Assembly (NCBI GenBank): GCA_016295245.1
Contig: JAEDLO010000079.1
Span: 1-7,442, forward strand
Source of the DNA: Bacteroidales bacterium
GTDB lineage: Bacteria; Bacteroidota; Bacteroidia; Bacteroidales; UBA932
Direction: 5' to 3'
Length of the DNA: 7,442 nucleotides
Shown here in pieces: positions 1-5,702 of the stretch. How positions within the stretch are numbered: position 1 is the first letter of the stretch; each line of letters begins with the position of its first letter. Position numbers and translations under genes: made by a program. The notes beneath the pieces are model-generated. The model was not told the origin of the DNA. It searched no databases and saw only the letters and a program-made list of their open reading frames with translations.

Positions 1-69
1 CAGCAGAATCAGCAGGACCAGAACCAGGACCGGAATCAGCAGGACAGCAACAATAATCAGAATCAGGAA
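1..69 (+). repeat. In-frame Q/N-rich low-complexity repeat in BatC
   Basis: CAG and AAT/AAC codons alternate with GAC across this stretch. A 12-base unit, AATCAGCAGGAC, occurs exactly at 7-18 and again at 34-45, a 27-base (9-codon) period that keeps the reading frame. The tract probably began left of the window. It encodes a flexible Gln/Asn/Asp linker and may vary in length by slippage or recombination between units. Confidence 0.6.
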
Positions 70-201
70 CCGTCAATCTCTCCTCAACAGGCCCAGCAGA
101 TGCTCAATGCCATCCAGGCAAGGGAGAAACAGACCCAGGACAAGGTGAATAGGGAAAAGGCGGCGCTGCTCAAGTCTAAACAGAAAGAAAAGAATTGGTA
201 A
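1..201 (+). CDS. batC: BatC-like TPR protein, C-terminal 66 residues (partial)
   Basis: Frame 1 is open from the first base to TAA at 199-201, so the start lies left of the window. The visible 66 residues have two parts. The first (about residues 1-23) is a Gln/Asn/Asp-rich low-complexity stretch. The second (about 25-66) is charged and helical, with an 'ISPQQAQQMLNAIQAREKQT' segment and a Lys-rich end closing in 'KEKNW'. BatC proteins of Bacteroidetes typically have N-terminal TPR repeats, a Q/N-rich linker, and this kind of helix ending in basic residues and Trp. No TPR is visible here, so the call rests on the tail and on the BatD/BatE module that follows immediately. BatC is thought to be a membrane or periplasmic scaffold of the Bat (aerotolerance) locus; its biochemical role is unsettled. 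The stop codon shares one base with the next start, so translation is probably coupled. Confidence 0.8.
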   Translation, partial: QQNQQDQNQDRNQQDSNNNQNQEPSISPQQAQQMLNAIQAREKQTQDKVNREKAALLKSKQKEKNW

Positions 202-203
202 TG
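199..203 (+). other. TAATG stop/start overlap joining batC and batD
   Basis: The batC stop TAA (199-201) and the ATG at 201-203 share one A. This decides the start of the next gene. An in-frame TTG lies two codons upstream at 195, but the ATG gives a standard signal peptide beginning M-R-K-I. No Shine-Dalgarno-like sequence is evident, which is usual for Bacteroidetes. The overlap implies translational coupling in one operon. Confidence 0.75.
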
Positions 204-2801
204 AGAAAGATAACAGGGATTTTAATGAGTTTGGCCCTCTCCGTGGGTGCCTGTTTCGCCCAGATCTCCATAAAGGTCCAGGCGCCGGAAGTCGTAGGCC
301 TGAATGAAGAGTTCAACCTGGCCTTCATCATCTCCGGCGAGAATTCCCCGTCGAAGTTCGAATGGCAGCCGGGAGATGATTTCGAAGTGCTCTGGGGCCC
401 GCAGGAAAGCCACTCCACTTCCATCTCCATAATCAACGGCAACAGGACCAAGAACGTCCAGACCAGCTATACCTACATTCTCAGGCCGAAGACTACCGGC
501 CAGTTCCGCATCTCGCCGGCCAGCGCCATCGTAAAGGGCGAGGAATACAGCTCCAAGGCCCTCACCATTGAGGTTGTGACCAACGGGGCCGGCAGCTCCG
601 GGGGCGGCTCCCAGTCCGGCCAGGGCGGAAATCCATCGTCAAGCTCCGCCCAGGCAAGCGTGTCCGAGGACGACATATTCCTGAGGTTGACCGTGGACAA
701 GAGCAGGGTGGTGGTCGGAGAGCCCGTCCGCGCGACTCTCAAACTCTACCAGAGGGTCAACATCGCCGGCTTTGAAAATGCCAGGTTCCCGACCTTCAAC
801 GGCTTCTGGAGCCAGGAGCTCGAAGCTCCTGCCAATATAGAATTCAACCGCGAAACCATCAACGACCGCATCTACAACGCCGCCCTGCTGCGTAGCTGGA
901 CCCTCGTGCCCCAGAAGGCCGGGGAGATCACCATTGAGCCGGCAGAGCTGGTCTGCCTGGTGAATATCAGGCTTCAGCGCGCCCCGACGGGCAGCATTTT
1001 CGACAGCTTCTTCCAGGATGACTACCAGACCATACGCGAGCGTGTCCGTTCCCAGGCCGTCAAGGTGAAGGTCAACCCTCTGCCTTCGGGTGCCCCTGCC
1101 TCATTCGGAGGCGGAGTGGGCAGCTTCAAGATGAGCGCCGAACTCAGCTGCGACAGCCTCAAGGCCCACGATGCCGCTTCCCTGAAGATTACTATCACGG
1201 GCAGTGGCAATGTCGCTCTGCTCGAGGCGCCGAAGCTCAGCTTTCCTCCTGATTTCGAGCAGTATGACGTCAAGTCCAGCGACATCCCTTCGGGCAAGGT
1301 CTTTGAGTATCCGTTCATCCCGCGCAGCCACGGCAGCTTCGAAATCGGCCCTGTCGAATACAGCTACTACGATGTTTCGAAGGGTCGCTACGAGACCCTC
1401 AGGAGCCAGGTGATGAGGCTCGGCGTCGCCAAGAACGCCGACGGCCAGGCCTATGACGCACAGCCTCAGTCCGGGATGAACCTGCCTGCCCGCAAGGGCG
1501 TGAAGGATCTCGGCAGCGACATCCGCTACATCGTGACCAAGCAGCCACCGCTCAGGCTGGGAAGTGCGTTCTTCCTCGGTTCTACCCTCTTTTGGCTGCT
1601 TCTTGTCCTGCTCCTTGTTGGCGCCGCCGCCATATTTGCCCTCTTCCGCTATCTTGCCCATCGCCGCAAGGACCTTGTCGCCGCCAAGGACAGGGGAGCG
1701 GTCAAGATGGCCCGCAAGAGGCTTCAGAAGGCGGGAGAATACCTCTCGGGCGGCCTTGTCTCTGCATTCTACGAAGAGCTGCACCGCGCGCTGCTGGGCT
1801 TCGTTGCCGACAAGCTCAATCTCGAAGAGTCGCAGATGAGCCGCGAGAACATCGCCGCCGGCCTCGAATCGAAGGGCGTTGCAGGCGCGCTTGCAGAAGA
1901 GTTCTGCACCCTGCTTGACGCCTGCGAGTTTGCCCGCTATGCGCCTTCGCAGGCTGATGCCTCGATGGACAAGCACTACCAAAGCTCAATCAAAGTCATC
2001 TCTGAGATAGATTCAAATATGAAGAAAGGCAAGAAAACCCCTGCAGGCCTGGCCGCCATAGCGATTCTGCTCTGCTGCTCGGGAAGCCTCTTCGCCCAGA
2101 CGGGCACTGAAGGAGCCTGGGAGCGTGGAGTTGAGGCTTACTCGGCTTCCGACTATCTGACAGCGATAGAGAACTGGAAGTCCCTCAGCGATGCGGGCTA
2201 CGAGTCCGCCCAGCTGTATTACAACCTGGGCAACGCCTGCTTCAAAAACGACGACCTCGCCCACTCCATACTCTATTACGAAAGGGCCTTGAAACTCAAC
2301 CCTTCATACGGCGATGCGAAATACAATTTGGAGTATGCCCGCTCGATGGTTCAGGACAGGATTGAGGCCGTGCCTGAGTTCTTCCTCAAGACCTGGACAC
2401 GGTCATTCTCCTACTTGCTGCCATCCAACGCCTGGACAGCTCTCTTCCTGGTCTTCCTTGCCACCGCTCTTGCAATGGGCCTGATGTACCTGCTCTCCCG
2501 CCGCAAGGGGGCGAGAAAGACGGGCTTCATCCTCGGGATAGTCTTCCTGCTGCTCTCGGCGGGAGCGCTGTCCTTCGCCGCAGGCCAGAAGTCCGACTAC
2601 CTCAAGCAGGAAAACGCCATAGTGATGCGTCCTGTCAGCACGGTGAGGAGCTCGCCTGACAGCTATTCCTCAAAGGACCTTTTCGTGCTCCACGAGGGAA
2701 CAAAGGTCAAGGTCCTGGACAGGGTGGGCGACTGGGTCAACATCGAGCTTTCTGACGGCCGCCAGGGCTGGGCCCGGGCTTCTGAAATAGAAATTATCTA
2801 A
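201..2801 (+). CDS. BatD-BatE fusion protein (aerotolerance locus), 866 aa
   Basis: One frame runs from ATG 201 to TAA 2799-2801. BatD part (residues 1-606): a signal peptide with a likely signal peptidase I site after 'CFA' (about residue 20); an Ig-like domain to about 127; a Gly/Ser/Gln-rich linker (about 129-153); further beta-sandwich domains to about 440; a transmembrane helix at about 456-482 followed by His-Arg-Arg-Lys; and a helical cytoplasmic tail. BatE part (607-866): Met607-Lys-Lys, a hydrophobic segment (615-631) with an 'LFAQ' cleavage site; a TPR region (about 637-720, including 'YYNLGNACFKNDD' and 'LKLNP'); two transmembrane helices (about 743-762 and 773-794); and an SH3-like domain (about 804-866, 'GDWVNIEL', 'GRQGWA'). 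In Bacteroides these are normally separate genes of the MoxR-BatA-E locus, linked to oxygen tolerance in B. fragilis and disputed elsewhere. Both halves look complete. It is either a true fusion or two products from one frame. Confidence 0.85.
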   Translation: MRKITGILMSLALSVGACFAQISIKVQAPEVVGLNEEFNLAFIISGENSPSKFEWQPGDDFEVLWGPQESHSTSISIINGNRTKNVQTSYTYILRPKTTGQFRISPASAIVKGEEYSSKALTIEVVTNGAGSSGGGSQSGQGGNPSSSSAQASVSEDDIFLRLTVDKSRVVVGEPVRATLKLYQRVNIAGFENARFPTFNGFWSQELEAPANIEFNRETINDRIYNAALLRSWTLVPQKAGEITIEPAELVCLVNIRLQRAPTGSIFDSFFQDDYQTIRERVRSQAVKVKVNPLPSGAPASFGGGVGSFKMSAELSCDSLKAHDAASLKITITGSGNVALLEAPKLSFPPDFEQYDVKSSDIPSGKVFEYPFIPRSHGSFEIGPVEYSYYDVSKGRYETLRSQVMRLGVAKNADGQAYDAQPQSGMNLPARKGVKDLGSDIRYIVTKQPPLRLGSAFFLGSTLFWLLLVLLLVGAAAIFALFRYLAHRRKDLVAAKDRGAVKMARKRLQKAGEYLSGGLVSAFYEELHRALLGFVADKLNLEESQMSRENIAAGLESKGVAGALAEEFCTLLDACEFARYAPSQADASMDKHYQSSIKVISEIDSNMKKGKKTPAGLAAIAILLCCSGSLFAQTGTEGAWERGVEAYSASDYLTAIENWKSLSDAGYESAQLYYNLGNACFKNDDLAHSILYYERALKLNPSYGDAKYNLEYARSMVQDRIEAVPEFFLKTWTRSFSYLLPSNAWTALFLVFLATALAMGLMYLLSRRKGARKTGFILGIVFLLLSAGALSFAAGQKSDYLKQENAIVMRPVSTVRSSPDSYSSKDLFVLHEGTKVKVLDRVGDWVNIELSDGRQGWARASEIEII
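2019..2801 (+). other. batE: BatE module with possible own start inside the fused frame
   Basis: The ATG at 2019-2021 begins 260 codons that by themselves make a full-length BatE with a normal N-terminal signal peptide (M-K-K-G-K-K, hydrophobic core, cleavage after 'LFA'). The bases around it (about 2007-2040) are noticeably richer in A/T than the GC-rich gene body and have A at -3, as expected of a Bacteroidetes translation start. No in-frame stop separates it from BatD. It may be initiated separately, released from the fusion by signal peptidase, or kept as an internal membrane anchor; the sequence does not decide among these. Confidence 0.5.
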
Positions 2802-2822
2802 CTAAGCCAAAAATACCTATTT
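2802..2822 (+). promoter_or_regulatory. 21-nt intergenic gap / translation start region of the GH106 gene
   Basis: This short A/T-rich gap (AAAAATA at 2809-2815, then CCTATTT) is the only non-coding sequence in the window. It has no Shine-Dalgarno motif; A-rich leaders of this kind are typical of Bacteroidetes. It is too short for a complete Bacteroidetes promoter (TTTG about 20 nt before TAnnTTTG), and I saw no good match reaching into the end of the bat gene. The hydrolase gene is therefore most simply read from the bat transcript. Confidence 0.35.
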
Positions 2823-5702
2823 ATGAAACGCAACCCAATCACAAGACTGTCCACAGCAGCCTCGCTTCTGCTTCTGGGCTCTATGCTCTTCTCCTGCTCC
2901 CCGAAAGGCGGACAGCAAGAGCCTTCCGCCCTCACCTGGCCTGAAATCACAAGCGAAACCAAGCCGTGGACCCGCTGGTGGTGGCCTGCAAGCGCCGTCA
3001 GCAAAGCGGATATGACCGATATGCTCGATGCCTACAGTGAGGTGGGCTTCGGCGGCCTCGAGGTCACGACCATCTACGGAGCCAAGGGCTATGAAGACAG
3101 CTACCGAACCTATCTGTCCAAGGACTGGATGGATTTCTTCTGCTACACCCTCGACGAGGCAGAAAAGCGCGACCTGGGCATAGACCTGGCGAACGCCTCC
3201 GGCTGGCCTTTCGGCGGCAACTGGGTGACTCCTGACTATGCCTGCCGCTATCTTGCAACCAGCACCTACAAGCTCAAGGCGGGGGAGAGCCTTCAGGAAA
3301 AGATTGAATACATCCAGAAGCCTATCCTCAGGACCATCGGCCTCAAGACGGACTTCTCCAATATGGAATACCCTGTCGCTGCAAACGACAGCCTCCAGCA
3401 GTACGCCTTCGACCAGGTACGCTATCCTCAGAGCCTTCCGCTCATCGCCCTTACCGCCCACAGTTCCGAAGGCGGCTATATGGACCTGACCGACAAGGTG
3501 GATGCCGAAGGCAGGCTTGACTGGGTTGCCCCTCAGGGCGACTGGACCCTCTGCGCGATGTTCCTCGGCTACCACGGCAAGATGGTGGAGAGGGCCGGTC
3601 CGGGAGGAGAAGGCGATGTGATCGACCACTTCAGCGCCGATGCCATCACCCGCTACCTGGCCTACTTCGACGAGGCCTTCAAGGGGTATGATCTCCATCA
3701 CATCCGTTACTACTTCAACGACTCCTACGAGGTTGACGATGCCGCCGGCAGCTCTGACTGGACTGAGAATTTCTTCGACGAGTTCAAGACCCGCCGCGGC
3801 TACGACCTCAAGCCGCATATGCTTGACCTGCTTGACCTCAGCGGCGACGCCCAGACCTCGCAGAGAGTGCTCTTCGACTATAGGGTAACCATCAGCGAGC
3901 TCCTCACCGAGACCTACTCGATGATGTGGCAGAAGTGGGCTGCCGACCAGGGCAAAGGCATACGCAACCAGGCCCACGGCTCTCCGGCCAATATCCTCGA
4001 CCTCTACAGGGTCAGCGATGTTCCCGAGACCGAAGGCCAGAACATCATAGGTATGAAGACCGCCTCGTCGGTTTCAAACATCACAGGCAAGAAACTCACC
4101 TCGGCCGAGGCTTGCACCTGGCTCGGCGAGCATTTCACCAGTACCCTGGGAGATGTCAAGACCGCGCTGGACAACTACTTCCTCGCCGGCGTGAACCACA
4201 TCGTATATCACGGAACCTGTATGTCTCCGACCGATGCCCTCTGGCCGGGCTGGAACTTCTATGCCGCCGTGCACTTCCAGCCTACAAATCCTTTCTGGAA
4301 GGACCTGAAGGCGGTCAACGACTATGTGGCCCGCTGCCAGAGCTTCCTGCAGTCGGGCAAGGCCGACAGCGACCTGCTGCTCTACTTCGACGCCACCAGT
4401 CTCATCAGCGAGAGGGGAAGGGAACTGCTCTACCATATGAACCACCGCACAGCCTATCAGAGCTCAATGGCTGAGTACTCCCAGGGCCTTTACGACAAGG
4501 GCTACGCCTGGGACTACATCTCCGACAAGATGATTTGTGATGACCTGGATGTCAAAGGCGGCAAAATTATCTCCTCTGAAGGCGCGTCATACTCCGCCAT
4601 CATCATTCCTGAGTGCCGCCTGATGGTTGCCGAGACCTTCGCCAAACTCTGCGAACTGGCCCGCAAGGGCGCTACCGTGATGGTGATGAACTCCCTTCCT
4701 GAGGACATCCCGGGGCTCGCTTCCCTTGAAACCAAACGCAGCGAGTTCCTCAAGCTCAAAGCCAAGATACGCTTCTCTCCGGACGGAGCTGTCAGCGTTG
4801 CCCGTATGGGAAAGGGCCGCTTCCTGCTTTCAGACCAGCTCTACGAAATGCTTGAGTATGCAGGCATCGGCCGCGAGAGGATGTACGACTCCGGCCTGCA
4901 GTGCATCCGCCGCCAGAAAGAGGACGGCGGAAGGTATTATTTCGTAAAGAACCCCGGAAGCTCTGAATTCGACGGCTGGCTGCCTCTGGACATCAGCTGC
5001 GCTTCTGCCGGTATCTATGACCCTATGAGCGGAGAGTGCGGTGTGGCTGCCGTAAGACAGGACTCAAAGGGCCTGTGCGAGCTTCGCGTCAAGCTTCTGC
5101 CTGACCAGAGCCTTGTCATCGAGACTTTCGCTGGACAGTGCACGGGAGATGAGTATCCGATTTACCGCAAGGCGGGAGAGAGCCTGCCTGTAAGGGGCAG
5201 CTGGAGCGTGCGCTTCACCGACGGCGGTCCAAGCCTGCCTGAGAGCCGTACAGTCACCACCCTCACCTCCTGGACCAACTTCGGCCGCCCTTATGAGAGT
5301 TTTGCCGGCTCCGCTGAATACAGTCTCAGTCTCAAAGCGATGGAGACCGATGCCGACGCCTTCCTTCTCGATCTGGGAAAGGTCTGCGAGAGCGCTGCCG
5401 TCTTCCTTGACGGAGAGTATCTGGGCACAGTCCTCAAGGCTCCGTATAGCCTGACCGTTCCGGCAGAGAAGATCGCCCGCGGCGGAAAACTCTGCGTCAG
5501 GGTGTCCAATCTCGCCGGCAACCGCATCGCCGAGCTTGACCGAAAGGGCGTGAACTGGAAGTATATGTACAATGCGAACCTTCAGGGAAGACTCCCTCAG
5601 AACAAGGATCGCAACGGCATCTTCACCGCAGCGAACTGGGATGTGGCCGACTCGGGCCTTCTCGGCCCTGTCAGCCTCACAGCCTTAAAGAGAGCCGAAT
5701 AG
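2823..5702 (+). CDS. GH106-type alpha-L-rhamnosidase, lipoprotein, 959 aa
   Basis: Probably removes terminal alpha-L-rhamnose from polysaccharides such as pectin side chains, acting in the periplasm or at the outer membrane. The N-terminus is a lipoprotein signal with lipobox L-F-S-Cys25. The GH106 entry motif follows: 'PWTRWWWPASAVSK' (48-61) and 'GGLEVTTIYG' (77-86), opening a TIM-barrel-like domain. Two conserved-looking acidic sites stand out: 'DSYEV' (Glu303) and 'SAEACTW' (Glu429). Their 126-residue spacing is close to that of the catalytic glutamates I recall for B. thetaiotaomicron BT0986 (461 and 593), so they are candidate acid and base. A Rossmann-like segment (about 514-640, 'YSAIIIPECRLM') follows, then beta-sandwiches ending in a GH2-like sugar-binding jelly roll (about 815-955, 'AVFLDGEYLG'). 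The length is normal for the family. The gene starts 21 nt after the bat gene. No SusC/SusD partner is in view, and the exact glycoside is not predictable. Confidence 0.85.
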   Translation: MKRNPITRLSTAASLLLLGSMLFSCSPKGGQQEPSALTWPEITSETKPWTRWWWPASAVSKADMTDMLDAYSEVGFGGLEVTTIYGAKGYEDSYRTYLSKDWMDFFCYTLDEAEKRDLGIDLANASGWPFGGNWVTPDYACRYLATSTYKLKAGESLQEKIEYIQKPILRTIGLKTDFSNMEYPVAANDSLQQYAFDQVRYPQSLPLIALTAHSSEGGYMDLTDKVDAEGRLDWVAPQGDWTLCAMFLGYHGKMVERAGPGGEGDVIDHFSADAITRYLAYFDEAFKGYDLHHIRYYFNDSYEVDDAAGSSDWTENFFDEFKTRRGYDLKPHMLDLLDLSGDAQTSQRVLFDYRVTISELLTETYSMMWQKWAADQGKGIRNQAHGSPANILDLYRVSDVPETEGQNIIGMKTASSVSNITGKKLTSAEACTWLGEHFTSTLGDVKTALDNYFLAGVNHIVYHGTCMSPTDALWPGWNFYAAVHFQPTNPFWKDLKAVNDYVARCQSFLQSGKADSDLLLYFDATSLISERGRELLYHMNHRTAYQSSMAEYSQGLYDKGYAWDYISDKMICDDLDVKGGKIISSEGASYSAIIIPECRLMVAETFAKLCELARKGATVMVMNSLPEDIPGLASLETKRSEFLKLKAKIRFSPDGAVSVARMGKGRFLLSDQLYEMLEYAGIGRERMYDSGLQCIRRQKEDGGRYYFVKNPGSSEFDGWLPLDISCASAGIYDPMSGECGVAAVRQDSKGLCELRVKLLPDQSLVIETFAGQCTGDEYPIYRKAGESLPVRGSWSVRFTDGGPSLPESRTVTTLTSWTNFGRPYESFAGSAEYSLSLKAMETDADAFLLDLGKVCESAAVFLDGEYLGTVLKAPYSLTVPAEKIARGGKLCVRVSNLAGNRIAELDRKGVNWKYMYNANLQGRLPQNKDRNGIFTAANWDVADSGLLGPVSLTALKRAE
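5685..5702. other. 18-bp tail-to-tail overlap of convergent genes
   Basis: The hydrolase stop TAG is at 5700-5702 on the plus strand. The macroglobulin stop TAA is the complement of 5685-5687 on the minus strand. The last five codons and stop of each gene therefore share the same 18 bases, leaving no intergenic room for a conventional terminator for either gene. Confidence 0.85.

Noticed and set aside
195..200. TTG at 195 as the start of the BatD-BatE gene
   Set aside because: The ATG at 201 overlaps the batC stop by one base and gives a clean signal peptide (M-R-K-I); TTG would only add two residues within batC.
813..831. 8-bp inverted repeat with a 3-nt loop (CAGGAGCT / AGCTCCTG) in batD
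   Set aside because: An 8-bp repeat with a short loop is expected about once by chance in a window of this size; it lies mid-gene and has no T-run.
1101..1982. 293-codon open frame on the minus strand inside batD
   Set aside because: It lies entirely antisense to a well-supported gene, its translation shows no recognisable domain, and GC-rich codon use commonly leaves such antisense frames open.
1980..2018. Frameshift explaining the BatD-BatE fusion (a TAG at 2008-2010 in another frame just before the BatE Met)
   Set aside because: The current frame continues with a BatD-like C-terminal helix ('IKVISEIDSN') right up to the BatE Met, and BatE is in the same frame, so a lost stop fits better than an indel. 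The alternative-frame TAG is probably chance.
2740..2825. Possible Bacteroidetes promoter before the hydrolase gene (TTTCTG near 2749, CCTATTTATG near 2816)
   Set aside because: The -7-like match is poor and overlaps the start codon, and the spacing to the upstream T-rich element is wrong.
2817..3977. 386-codon open frame on the minus strand over the hydrolase start
   Set aside because: It is a shadow of the GH106 frame: a Val/Glu/Gly/Ala-rich translation with no signal peptide or known motif, covering highly conserved family sequence on the other strand.
3926..4474. 182-codon plus-strand frame inside the hydrolase gene
   Set aside because: Its translation is rich in Arg, Pro and His, as expected of an out-of-frame reading of GC-rich coding DNA, and it overlaps the catalytic region of the GH106 frame.
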